A DNA stretch of 24,811 bases from Deltaproteobacteria bacterium (GCA_002716165.1 PAZT01000007.1:1-24811); one strand, 5' to 3'. Shown: positions 9,701 through 17,112, counted from the stretch's first letter. Notes: generated by a model not told the origin, from the sequence alone. A program made the numbers and translations.

Positions 9701-10253
9701 ATCAGAGCAATCTGGACAAATAGCAAGTGTTGGGTTAGAACTTTACACACAAATGGTCAACAAAGCAGTCAAAAAACTTAGACAATCTGAATCAGGATTA
9801 TCAGTCGAAGACATTCAAGTAAAGCTTAGTCAGATTGATCAGATAATTCCTGAATCCTACATAAGTAGCACCAACCAGCGCCTGTCACTTTACAAAGCAG
9901 TCGCTATTCTTCCTACAAAAGAAGAACTTTGGGAACTCCGCAATGGTATAGAAAATAGGTTTGGAATGCTTCCAGAATCAGTGCTAAATATATTCAGAAA
10001 TGCTGAAATTAGACTATGGGGACAACTTTATGGTGTGGAAAAGATCGAACATGATCGCAACCGCTTGAGGCTCCAGATTAAAGATAGTTCTAAAATCGAT
10101 CATAACAAATTAGTTGAATGGCTTTGTGATGACAATATTTCCATCAAATATATACCTGAAAATATACTGGATTTAAATGACGTACCTGCGGACATGCATA
10201 CAATACTAAACAAACTTAAACAGTTGGAACAGGTTTTCATTATTAAAAAGTGA
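6708..10253 (+). CDS. mfd: Transcription-repair coupling factor Mfd
   Basis: DNA translocase that displaces RNA polymerase stalled at lesions and recruits UvrA for nucleotide excision repair. The 1181 residues (1148 in E. coli) show the full order: a UvrB-like N-terminal module with a degenerate Walker A (GLGGSSKALV, 23-32), as expected in Mfd; an RNA-polymerase-interacting CarD-like domain (about 511-572, LKEGDHVVHLDYGIGHY); Walker A GDVGFGKTE (666-674); DEEQ box (767-770); motif III SATPIPRT (793-800); motif VI QLRGRVGR (936-943); the RecG/Mfd-type translocation region; and a C-terminal TRCF domain from about 1035. ATG start, no Shine-Dalgarno. The 3' end overlaps the next gene, suggesting coupled translation. 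Confidence 0.98.
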   Translation: MSLSLHKILNNSNRESSPVLLHGLGGSSKALVVSMLSKIAYSILGEKKPVVVVCESFDIAEVFLKDIYYYYGREGVYFFPFWDVLPYDNFSPHKGLTAQRFRTLDALLSNQARILVTTPNALMQCFMPRNIFLKTTFTLKNGFIGSPVEICKMLVNSGYIEVDVVEEIGEFSTHGGILDVFPLNLEKPIRIKFSEKSKVQSLKTFEIQSQQTDQTELSSLKILPASEIIFNQKNTGYARQSLKEYTKDLNSDVLLRLRESLEKKEGFPGIESLSPLFYPERETLFDYFQDEYFLIINENKNVYNRADSFYQEVFLEYEISTQQNKLTFSPESLFLSHRELNTKLAANVNLVLTSMKIENTKSTIFHQFQFLDNKSLRNQFESAKVTSAAGYMVQLIQKWQNSRTPVLLSAKSQTHANRFQQLLQDLGVESTVAGNQMTTNRCPWFEWLEKGYTENTSGPIPILIGKVSNGFRKIDLNGKVLFVLLTEEEVFGEKTKKRSLQRTRVHQTSGSLDDLKEGDHVVHLDYGIGHYNGLQKISAGGNQKEFMKLVFGCDEKVYVPIENIHLVQKYVNAGGTTPQLSKLGEKAWKKTRSKVAKTVENIAEELADIYAERKARKGFAFAADGKEMQKFELRFKFEETPDQLDVISSVKADMEKEMPMDRLVCGDVGFGKTEIAMRAAFKAVQQEKQVAFLVPTTILAQQHYETFCRRFEETPFIIDVISRFRTTKEQKGITKRLQEGKIDVLIGTHRMLSTDISFKELGLLVVDEEQRFGVKHKEKIKRFRASVDVLTLSATPIPRTLHMSLMGIRDLSLVNTPPADRRAVRTRLLPANDYIIQEAVSREIRRGGQVYIVHNRIDTIYKYERYLTSILPNVKIVTGHGQMKEEKLEKVMMEFIDGEFDVLLSTTIIESGLDITNANTIIINNAHIFGLSQLYQLRGRVGRSNVQAYAYLLVPQDLILSGVANERLNVLKDLNDLGAGFKVASRDLEIRGAGNLLGSEQSGQIASVGLELYTQMVNKAVKKLRQSESGLSVEDIQVKLSQIDQIIPESYISSTNQRLSLYKAVAILPTKEELWELRNGIENRFGMLPESVLNIFRNAEIRLWGQLYGVEKIEHDRNRLRLQIKDSSKIDHNKLVEWLCDDNISIKYIPENILDLNDVPADMHTILNKLKQLEQVFIIKK

Positions 10254-10981
10254 TGAATTTCTCATCAAAGGAAAAAAAGAGTTCTGAAGAATGGTTGGAG
10301 GATGAAGCATCAAGACAGCTTTCAAAGATCATTCATGCACTTAATGCCACGCATACCATGCCTTTCCAATGTATCTGGCTTCAAAGTGATATAGGTATAA
10401 AATACCAAGACATGCTTAGAGGAATGGAGTCACTACTTCTAACGATTTGGAGCCAATTTAAAAGAAATAACATATCAAAAATCGAGCATCAGGTTATGAC
10501 ATGGTATGGAAGACAAAAACGCTCACAAAATAATATTTTAAGTAGTTATTACTTATATCAAGAACGCTTAAATGAATGGGCGAATTTGCCTGAAGTAAAG
10601 TCATATGGTCTTTCATGCAATTGGAGTGACTACTTGTTGTTTGTAATGGCCGTTGAAAAAAACTATTTGAGTAAGGTTTCATCAGGTGCTATTTCTATGC
10701 TGGAAAGAGAAAGAAAAGCTATCACAACTCTCTTTTTAAGCAAAATGCAGATGCTTTATATTGCAGAGCCTCATGAGCTCTGTATGGATTTTTTTTCTTG
10801 GATTTCACCTTTTACTCAGGAAAGTGTTTTCCTTCCTTACAATGAAGATATTGAATTAACGCAAACTAAATTTGTCACCTTTAATAAATTTAGAATGGAA
10901 ATTAACAAAAATAATCAATGGTCTTTACTTTATGACATGTATATGGATGTCCTAGATGAAATTGCTAGAGTAAAAAGATAA
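10253..10981 (+). CDS. Unknown soluble protein translationally coupled to mfd
   Basis: A 242-residue frame whose ATG (10253) uses the last base of the mfd TGA stop; a GTG at 10250 would overlap by four bases and add one residue. I do not recognise a family. The sequence is mostly predicted helical, lacks a signal peptide or membrane segment, and has eight tryptophans (EEWLED, CIWLQ, TIWSQ, MTWYG, NEWAN, CNWSDY, FSWIS, NQWSLL). A basic amphipathic helix (LERERKAITTLFLSKMQMLY) lies near the middle. The stop-start overlap implies stoichiometric production with Mfd, so a role in transcription-coupled repair or another RNA polymerase-linked process is a reasonable guess, not shown by sequence. Confidence 0.8.
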   Translation: MNFSSKEKKSSEEWLEDEASRQLSKIIHALNATHTMPFQCIWLQSDIGIKYQDMLRGMESLLLTIWSQFKRNNISKIEHQVMTWYGRQKRSQNNILSSYYLYQERLNEWANLPEVKSYGLSCNWSDYLLFVMAVEKNYLSKVSSGAISMLERERKAITTLFLSKMQMLYIAEPHELCMDFFSWISPFTQESVFLPYNEDIELTQTKFVTFNKFRMEINKNNQWSLLYDMYMDVLDEIARVKR

Positions 10982-11011
10982 GCTAGATGGAAGGTTAGTT
11001 CGAGTGGAGTA

Positions 11012-11085
11012 CATAGGAGGTCAACGTTATAATTTTGTCGTCCTTGTCAATTTTTTCCTTCCTTGGAAAACGGTAACCTCCTATG
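11012..11085. repeat. Long-range 10-bp inverted repeat containing AGGAGGT / ACCTCCT
   Basis: CATAGGAGGT at 11012-11021 is perfectly complementary to ACCTCCTATG at 11076-11085, with 54 bases between. The right arm is also part of a separate local hairpin (11072-11092), so the two foldings exclude each other. The left arm contains a full Shine-Dalgarno-like AGGAGGT and the right arm an anti-Shine-Dalgarno-like ACCTCCT. Confidence 0.6.
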
Positions 11086-11092
11086 AGGTTCC
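11053..11092. terminator. Tandem hairpins in the convergent spacer, probable terminator
   Basis: Two hairpins lie between the convergent 242-residue gene and hisC. TTTTCC (11053-11058) pairs with GGAAAA (11065-11070). AACCTC (11075-11080) pairs with GAGGTT (11085-11090) around a CTAT loop, extended by GG/CC (11072-11073 with 11091-11092) past a bulged T. Read leftward after hisC, the second hairpin is followed closely by GTTTTCC, which fits a weak intrinsic terminator. Rightward the following sequence is not T-rich. Confidence 0.5.
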
Positions 11093-11144
11093 TTCATATG
11101 AAACTGGATATATGCAATTACCCAACCAATTTATAAATTTATAT

Positions 11145-12221
11145 TCAGTTGTTTAAATAACAGGTAAAAACCTTCATAAAACGCTCCATTTCTGGCATCA
11201 TCCTAAGGCTCATACGAAAAGTGTGCGCTATTGGACTTTTCATTGGCCTTACAAGAATTTTATTCTCCATAAGAAACTTATAAGCATGTTGTACATTAGG
11301 TGGCACTACTAACATAAAATTGGCCTTGCTGGAAAAATATTTCACCCCTTTTTCATCAAAATAATTTTCTATCTTAGGTTTACATTTATCCATTAGATGC
11401 CTAACCATATTTTGCCAATATTCAGGATGATTTAGCTGTTCTCGTGCAGCTAATACTGCCACAGCATTTACATCATAAGGACCGCGTATTTTCTTAAGCT
11501 CTTGAATAAAATCTGGATGTGCTATTACGTAACCCAAACGAAGACTCGGTAAAGCAAGTGCTTTGGAAAAAGTGCGAATAACAATCAAATTTGGGTAGCT
11601 GGATAGAAGTGAAATGCAGGATTCACCAGTAAATTCGTAATATGCTTCATCAACTAGTAAAGGAATATCCGGAAATGATTTTAGTAAATCCTCAACTTGT
11701 GACAGTGAAACGAAAGTACCCGTTGGATTATTAGGATTTATCAAAATAATCAATCGAGTTTTTGAGTTTACTGATTCTTTAAGTTTCTGGTGAGGGAATT
11801 TAAAATCTGATGTAAATTGTGGACCCGTCAATTTACATCCAAGAGTATTAGCAGTTTGGTTGTACATCTGAAATCCAGGCTGAGCCATTACTGCTTCTTC
11901 TTCAATTTCCATAAGGCTTCTCATTATAATATCAATTGCCTGGTCTGAGCCGTTGGTCAGCAAAAGGTTTTCGCTAGGAACACCAGAATATTCACCGAGT
12001 TTCTCAATAAAATCACCATAAATTGGATAGATATTAACGTAAGATTTAAGTAATCCTGAAATTTTTTGTATTACATCACTAGGAAGAGGAAGGGGAGACT
12101 CGTTGAAATCCATCAAAATGAATTCTTTAGGATCTCGGTTTTCTAGAGGAGGTTTGTAAGGGCTCATACGAGATATTGCATCCCGGACCTCTATTGACTT
12201 TTTCAATCGCAATAATGACAC
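11145..12221 (-). CDS. hisC: Histidinol-phosphate aminotransferase-like PLP enzyme (HisC family)
   Basis: Fold-type I pyridoxal-phosphate aminotransferase of 358 residues. Visible motifs are LTNGSDQAI (88-96, cofactor phosphate binding), INPNNPTGT (161-169), DEAYYEF (191-197) with Asp191 for the pyridine nitrogen, RTFSKALALPSLRLGY (216-231) with Lys220 forming the Schiff base, and a C-terminal Arg in FRMSLR (335-340) for the substrate carboxylate. In the HisC reaction histidinol phosphate and 2-oxoglutarate interconvert with imidazole-acetol phosphate and glutamate. No other his genes are nearby, so a different amino acid substrate is possible. Start GTG (12221-12219) has one of the few good ribosome-binding sites here, GGAGAG nine bases upstream. 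Six bases after the RAM-domain gene. Confidence 0.85.
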   Translation of the reverse strand: MSLLRLKKSIEVRDAISRMSPYKPPLENRDPKEFILMDFNESPLPLPSDVIQKISGLLKSYVNIYPIYGDFIEKLGEYSGVPSENLLLTNGSDQAIDIIMRSLMEIEEEAVMAQPGFQMYNQTANTLGCKLTGPQFTSDFKFPHQKLKESVNSKTRLIILINPNNPTGTFVSLSQVEDLLKSFPDIPLLVDEAYYEFTGESCISLLSSYPNLIVIRTFSKALALPSLRLGYVIAHPDFIQELKKIRGPYDVNAVAVLAAREQLNHPEYWQNMVRHLMDKCKPKIENYFDEKGVKYFSSKANFMLVVPPNVQHAYKFLMENKILVRPMKSPIAHTFRMSLRMMPEMERFMKVFTCYLNN

Positions 12222-12227
12222 TTTTTA

Positions 12228-12503
12228 TCACTCTCCGATCGAAAACATTAATTCAAGATCGTGCTTAGAAAAAGTATTGAATGCAATAAGGGTTTCTGTA
12301 GCTGTTATGCCTTCCAAATCTGAGAATTTACCCGTGATTGTGTTTGCGATTTCTTCATTATTTCTAACTCTAATTATCGCGACTAGATCATAACGTCCCG
12401 CAACAGAATATACCTCTGAAACTTCCTGCATATCTACCAGTTTTTGTGAAATGTCTTTAATTTTGTTCCGGTCGATATTTAAAAGTACTAAAGCTGTTAC
12501 CAT
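12228..12503 (-). CDS. Stand-alone Lrp/AsnC ligand-binding (RAM) domain protein
   Basis: A 91-residue protein matching only the C-terminal effector-binding domain of Lrp/AsnC regulators: MVTALVLLNID, EVSEVYSVAGRYDLVAIIRV and GITATETLIAFNTFSKHDLELMF are typical of this family. There is no N-terminal helix-turn-helix, and the ATG start agrees with stand-alone family members. In characterised relatives RAM domains bind amino acids and form dimers and larger rings. Without a DNA-binding part it may act as an amino-acid sensor or by pairing with a full-length Lrp protein. It is followed six bases later by a HisC-like aminotransferase, so the two are probably co-expressed. It lies 169 bases downstream of polA. 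Confidence 0.92.
   Translation of the reverse strand: MVTALVLLNIDRNKIKDISQKLVDMQEVSEVYSVAGRYDLVAIIRVRNNEEIANTITGKFSDLEGITATETLIAFNTFSKHDLELMFSIGE
12231..12236 (-). promoter_or_regulatory. Shine-Dalgarno sequence for the hisC-like gene
   Basis: GGAGAG on the minus strand ends nine bases before the GTG at 12221-12219 and lies inside the last codons of the upstream RAM-domain gene. It supports the GTG start and stands out because nearly every other gene in the window lacks such a site. Confidence 0.6.
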
Positions 12504-12548
12504 TATTTTTTTCTCATAAATATTAATTTTTCATTAATCGAAACTCTT

Positions 12549-12559
12549 ATTGTAACAAT
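12549..12559. repeat. Short palindrome ATTGTAACAAT in the polA/RAM-gene spacer
   Basis: A perfect 5+1+5 dyad lies 46 bases upstream of the RAM-domain gene start, in an otherwise featureless AT-rich spacer. It could be an operator for the RAM-hisC pair. The short length and AT content make chance occurrence plausible. Confidence 0.25.
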
Positions 12560-12672
12560 GACAAATATTTTTAAAAAGCATTTTTATTTTTAGGAATTTA
12601 CTAACATTTTTAAGTATTTTTCATATAAATTAACATAAAATAAGTTATTAATATTTATAATTTTTTCGAGTA

Positions 12673-15456
12673 TCAATGAGCATCAAGCCATGTCTCTCCT
12701 TTACCTATTTCAACTAGTAACGGTACTTCAAGACCGACCACGTTTTCCATTACATTCTTAATAATATCTATCAATTCCAATTCCTCTTCTTTGATTGCAT
12801 CAAACACAAGCTCATCGTGCACTGTAAGGACCATTCTTGACTGCATTTTTTTTTCTCGTATCAAAATTCCCACATTAATCATCGCCAGTTTAATGATTTC
12901 TGCTGCAGAACCTTGAATAGGTGTGTTAATAGCAGCACCTTCTGCCATTCTTTTCAAAAGTCCTTTTGTATTTATATCCGGCAGGTAGCGTCTTCTTCCG
13001 AATAATGTCTCAGCAAAACCTTCCTTGCGTGCTTGTTCCAAGAACCGCTCCTGCAATGCATGAATAGTACTGTATTTTTCAAAATATCGTTCAATAAATT
13101 CTTTTGCCTCCGATTTTGATGTTTTGGTAACTAGTGACAGCCTCTCTGCACCCATCCTATAAATAAGTCCAAAATTGACTTCCTTTGCTCTGTCACGCAT
13201 CTCACGGGTCACATCTTTTTCTGCAATACCAAAAATGGTAGAAGCAGTCAGCGAATGAATATCAAGGTTACGACGGTATGCATCTATAAATGTTGGATCT
13301 TTTGAATAATGCGCCACAACACGAAGTTCAATTTGACTGTAATCAGCTGAAATCAGTATATTTTCCGATACTGATGGAATGAATGCGCGACGGACACGAC
13401 GACCTTCATTGGTTCGCACTGGAATATTCTGTAAATTTGGATTTTCTGATGATAAACGCCCTGTTGCTGTGCCCGTTTGATGAAATGTTGAATGAATTTT
13501 TCCACTGCCCGAATTAACATATCCAGGAAGTTGGTCAATATATGTGTTTTTAAGTTTATTAATTGTACGATAATCAAGGATAGTTCTAGGTAATCTATCT
13601 TTAGATAATTTCTCCAATGTTTCTTCATCAGTAGACATGCGGTTGCCAAGTTTGATTTTTTTTGGTTTAATATTGAACTTCTCATGCAGTCTAAGTTTTT
13701 CATAAAGAATATTCTGTAATTCAATTACAGAATTTGGATTAAATTTTTCTCCTGACAATTCGATTATTTTGTTACGTAATTCAGTCAGGCGTTCCTCAAA
13801 ATCAAGTGAAACTTTTTTCAATCCTTCAACATCAAGCTTTATTCCATTCATTTCAAGAACTGCAAGAGTACTAGCCAGTGGGATTTCTATGTTACGGTAT
13901 GCTCCCTCCATTCCAGTTAGCTTTAATTGGGCTAAAAGAACCTCATGCAGCTTGTAAATAATTGCCGCGTTTTCACAATGACTTATGTAATCTTCTTCAT
14001 CAGATTCTTCAAAAATATTCATCTGAGGCTGCTTCGATGTATGGACAGAATTCCTATATTTCCTTTTCATATTCAGCCTACTGCCCAAAAGATAATCAAG
14101 GTCGTATCTCCGTACGAGCGGATCTGTCATGTGTGCAGCAAGTAATATATCCGATTCAACTCCCGCAATCTGAATTCCTAATTTTGAAAAATACTGTACA
14201 GCTTTTTTAAAATCATAGAATATTTTCGAATGCTCAGCGTACTCTAGGAGTGTTTTCAACTCCAAATTAATTTCTGTCCTTTCAGATTCAGTGTGGTTTA
14301 AATTAATATAAAAGGCTTTTTCACCATCAGCACAAATCGCAAGGCCCTTCAGCCACAAATCAAGCTGATGTTCCCCTTTCAAATTCAATGCAAGAGCCAA
14401 TTTTTTTTTATTTAGAAATTTACTTATTAGCCTTCGAAATTGTTCTGCAGTTTGAATTAAAAAATATTCGACTTCTAGAAATGAACTATCAGTTTCTTCT
14501 TCCGAAGCGGACAAATTATGATTATTATCCTGGTATGTTTTACTGTTTTCATCATCTTTATGACTAAATTCATCAGACATTGAAACATTTTTCCTCTTTT
14601 TTATCAGTCGATTCATTAGTGTTCGGAACTCAAGCTCTTCAAGTAAATCATATAATTCATCATTATTATACAAATCAGTTTGTCCAAGATGAAAATCCTC
14701 CAGTTTGACAGATAGAGGGACATGACAGTCAATAGTTGCTAGTTCCTTGGAGAGCAAGGCATTTTCATGATCTATTTCCAGTTTTAGCTTCAAGCTTTTG
14801 CTGCTGACTCTTTCAAGATTTTCATAAACACCTTCTATGCTTCCAAATTCAGATATTAACTTGACTGCAGTTTTTTCGCCAACACCTCTTACTCCAGGAA
14901 TGTTATCCGATGAATCTCCCATTAAACCTAACATTTCAACCACCTTTTCGGGAAGGCAGCCAAATTTTTCCTCTACTTCACTGATTCCTATATGCTCATT
15001 ACGGTGATTAAGCATCACAATTTTCTCTGTGATTAACTGCATATAATCCTTATCACTTGAAACCATAACCCCATCTATTTCAGATTCACGACAAAGCCTC
15101 ATTAAAGTCCCCACGATGTCATCCGCCTCATATCCTGGAAGGATCAAGTAAGGAAGATTTAGAGCCTCTACAAGCTTTGGCAAATAAGGAAGTTGCTCAA
15201 CAAGATCTTCAGGCATTTTTTCTCGAGTAGCTTTATATTCTGGGTATGTTTTATGGCGAAAGGTTGGCTCCATTGAATCCGATGCAACTGCAAGATAATC
15301 AGGATTATCTTCTTCAATTATCTTAATTAACTGCATTAAAAATGTCCTTATTCCGCTTGTATTCAAACCTTTTGAATTTATTAATGGAGTACGGATCATG
15401 GCGAAATAACCCCTGTATAGAACTGCCATGGAGTCTACAGCAAATAGTTTGGGCAT
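12673..15456 (-). CDS. polA: DNA polymerase I with intact 5' nuclease and degenerate editing domain
   Basis: Family A polymerase for Okazaki fragment maturation and repair gap filling; 927 residues, close to E. coli's 928. The N-terminal 5'-3' nuclease is complete: TFRHKTYPEYKATR (65-78), GYEADDIVGT (108-117), SSDKDYMQL (133-141), GDSSDNIPGVRGVGEKTA (180-197). The middle exonuclease-like domain (about 330-515) lacks the proofreading carboxylates: the FDTET position is LALALNL, the NLKYD position is DFKKA, and the last Asp is replaced by Ala. Polymerase motifs are present: TGTATGRLSS (661-670), ADYSQIELR (704-712, Asp705), the O-helix with Lys758 and Phe762, and TVHDELVFD (878-886). Position 767, normally the Gly of the Tyr-Gly-Met sequence, is Arg. 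ATG start; only a weak AGAG precedes it. Confidence 0.97.
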   Translation of the reverse strand: MPKLFAVDSMAVLYRGYFAMIRTPLINSKGLNTSGIRTFLMQLIKIIEEDNPDYLAVASDSMEPTFRHKTYPEYKATREKMPEDLVEQLPYLPKLVEALNLPYLILPGYEADDIVGTLMRLCRESEIDGVMVSSDKDYMQLITEKIVMLNHRNEHIGISEVEEKFGCLPEKVVEMLGLMGDSSDNIPGVRGVGEKTAVKLISEFGSIEGVYENLERVSSKSLKLKLEIDHENALLSKELATIDCHVPLSVKLEDFHLGQTDLYNNDELYDLLEELEFRTLMNRLIKKRKNVSMSDEFSHKDDENSKTYQDNNHNLSASEEETDSSFLEVEYFLIQTAEQFRRLISKFLNKKKLALALNLKGEHQLDLWLKGLAICADGEKAFYINLNHTESERTEINLELKTLLEYAEHSKIFYDFKKAVQYFSKLGIQIAGVESDILLAAHMTDPLVRRYDLDYLLGSRLNMKRKYRNSVHTSKQPQMNIFEESDEEDYISHCENAAIIYKLHEVLLAQLKLTGMEGAYRNIEIPLASTLAVLEMNGIKLDVEGLKKVSLDFEERLTELRNKIIELSGEKFNPNSVIELQNILYEKLRLHEKFNIKPKKIKLGNRMSTDEETLEKLSKDRLPRTILDYRTINKLKNTYIDQLPGYVNSGSGKIHSTFHQTGTATGRLSSENPNLQNIPVRTNEGRRVRRAFIPSVSENILISADYSQIELRVVAHYSKDPTFIDAYRRNLDIHSLTASTIFGIAEKDVTREMRDRAKEVNFGLIYRMGAERLSLVTKTSKSEAKEFIERYFEKYSTIHALQERFLEQARKEGFAETLFGRRRYLPDINTKGLLKRMAEGAAINTPIQGSAAEIIKLAMINVGILIREKKMQSRMVLTVHDELVFDAIKEEELELIDIIKNVMENVVGLEVPLLVEIGKGETWLDAH

Positions 15457-15922
15457 AAAAAACTCTAAAAAAATTTAAAGATACTTAGTCTACTTTCTAT
15501 TAAAATTTGAACATCTATAAAGCTATACAAAAACTACAAAAAAACTTTCTAGGAAAAGCTATAACTTCTCTTTTTTATTTTAAATTCCTAAATCCAACTA
15601 AACTCTTTACTTATTCTCCAACACATCTATCGGGAATGCAACGTCAGAAAAAGATGAATGAATCTGAAGAATTAGCAGTGATTATTCTCAGAGGATGCAA
15701 TAAGATTAAAGACTTTTTAGGTAAGATCAATCTCACTTCTGAGTGAATGACTAAACTATTTAATTTTTAATACATAATACTTACTCCAGAATCTTTTAAA
15801 GATTATTATTACTATAATCTACAACATATATAAAAAAAATTTGCATAAAGGGTGCATCAACCAAAGCGGAATAAATAATCAAATTTTTTATTTCAATTTA
15901 ATAACATTCAAATTTTGTCCTA
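15457..15922. other. 466-base AT-rich divergent spacer between polA and the OMP gene
   Basis: The spacer separates polA (leftward) from the outer-membrane protein gene (rightward). A TTG-initiated frame of 79 codons (15507-15746) lies inside it, but its composition and lack of a ribosome-binding site do not support it. A symmetrical dyad and a perfect TATAAT at 15790-15818 probably mark the promoter of the plus-strand genes. I see no RNA gene. Confidence 0.55.
15790..15818 (+). promoter_or_regulatory. Candidate promoter with overlapping dyad for the OMP-lipoprotein pair
   Basis: A consensus TATAAT lies at 15813-15818, about 100 bases before the OMP start. The perfect dyad AATCTTT-T-AAAGATT (15790-15804) covers the place where a -35 box would be, and no good -35 match is present. 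That arrangement suits an activator- or repressor-controlled promoter, but chance in AT-rich DNA cannot be excluded. Confidence 0.3.
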
Positions 15923-17110
15923 ATGACGAGATTAAGCCACCACATTCATAAATTGTTTATTGCAGTTTTGTTGATGAATCTATACGGATTAATATGCCTG
16001 TATGCCCAAACAGGTGAGATGAGACGTCCTTTTCAAGCTGTTCGTAACCTGGGTATGGGAAACGCAGGAATTGCTCTAAGCTTTGACGAAAATGCACTTT
16101 TTTACAATCCAGCAGGATTAGTTGGAGTTGATGCCATTATTGTAGGATTTCCGATTTTATTAGAGGTTTCAGAAGATTCAGTAGACATTGTAAATGAAAT
16201 ATCAAAACTGAGCGGCAGTTCAAGTACAGCAGAGGTAGTTGAACTATTGATGGGCAAGCGTGTACATTTTCGAAATTTAATTGATGTCAACGTGGTTATG
16301 CCTTTTGGTGAACTAGTAACACTAGGCGGTGCTAGTGGGGTTGAAACTCAGTTTGACTTAGAAGTTAGGAATCCTGTTGCAATTGAAATAGATTTTGGAC
16401 TCCGATTAGACAGAATAACCAACCTTGGATTTGGTCTTCCTTTAGCTCGAGGTCGCTGGCTTTTTGGTGCAGCAATAGAGTCTGTTGAACGCTGTGATAT
16501 CCCTTTAACGACAGCTACTATCGGGACTGTTCTCACAAATACGGACCTCACCAGTACTTTTGGAACATGTGAATTAACAAACCTTAAACAGGCTCAAACT
16601 TTTAATTTCGGATTTCAGAGACGACTTGAAACTGCCTCTGCATTAAAAATGACTTGGGGCTTTACAGCAAACAATGTTGGAGGACTTAAATTCAACCTAT
16701 CCGATAACGAGACCTCACCTGCTGACCAAGAGCCAGAATTTAGCACTGGACTCTCGTGGCAACCAGACTGGGGACCTTTTAGATGGCTATTTGCTTTAGA
16801 CCTTCGCGATTTGACAATGAAGCATGCTGATGACACTTACTGCCAAACAAATAGAGAAACAAATTGCATTATTAAAAGACTTCATGTAGGGACTGAACTA
16901 GGTTTTATGCCAATTGACTCAGGAGCGAGCGCTTTTGCTATAAGAGCAGGATATAACCAAGGATACTTCTCGCATGGCTTTGAATTTAATCCATTTATTT
17001 TTGCCCGAGGACTAAATATTCAGTATGCTGTATATACTGCGGAAACCGGTAATGAGCCCGGTGATAATCCCGACAAACGAAGAGTTCTTCAGGTTAATTT
17101 TGGATTTTGA
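15923..17110 (+). CDS. FadL/TraF-like outer-membrane beta-barrel protein
   Basis: A 395-residue protein with a hydrophobic signal sequence (about 10-28, probable cleavage near LYA-Q). The segment RNLGMGNAGIALSFDENAL (41-59) followed by NPAGL (62-66) is typical of FadL/PorV/TraF-like outer-membrane barrels. Repeated alternating strands and a final aromatic residue (VLQVNFGF) fit recognition by the BAM complex. The mature part has four cysteines (191, 216, 307, 315), an even number that could form disulfides. FadL relatives carry hydrophobic compounds across the outer membrane, while other relatives have different or unknown roles; no substrate can be assigned. ATG start without Shine-Dalgarno. 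The lipoprotein gene follows directly, so the two probably act together at the outer membrane. Confidence 0.8.
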   Translation: MTRLSHHIHKLFIAVLLMNLYGLICLYAQTGEMRRPFQAVRNLGMGNAGIALSFDENALFYNPAGLVGVDAIIVGFPILLEVSEDSVDIVNEISKLSGSSSTAEVVELLMGKRVHFRNLIDVNVVMPFGELVTLGGASGVETQFDLEVRNPVAIEIDFGLRLDRITNLGFGLPLARGRWLFGAAIESVERCDIPLTTATIGTVLTNTDLTSTFGTCELTNLKQAQTFNFGFQRRLETASALKMTWGFTANNVGGLKFNLSDNETSPADQEPEFSTGLSWQPDWGPFRWLFALDLRDLTMKHADDTYCQTNRETNCIIKRLHVGTELGFMPIDSGASAFAIRAGYNQGYFSHGFEFNPFIFARGLNIQYAVYTAETGNEPGDNPDKRRVLQVNFGF

Positions 17111-17112
17111 TT

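Noticed and set aside
10990..11010. GTTCGAGT resembling a tRNA T-loop
   Set aside because: No matching acceptor stem, anticodon arm or CCA end is found around it; the region folds better as terminator-like hairpins.
13353..13724. 123-codon frame overlapping polA in another minus-strand frame
   Set aside because: It lies wholly within the conserved polymerase domain of polA and has no recognisable motif or ribosome-binding site.
15507..15746. 79-codon TTG-initiated frame in the polA/OMP spacer
   Set aside because: Composition follows the AT-rich spacer, there is no Shine-Dalgarno, and the start is rare. A shorter ATG version near 15636 or 15654 cannot be excluded but has no support.
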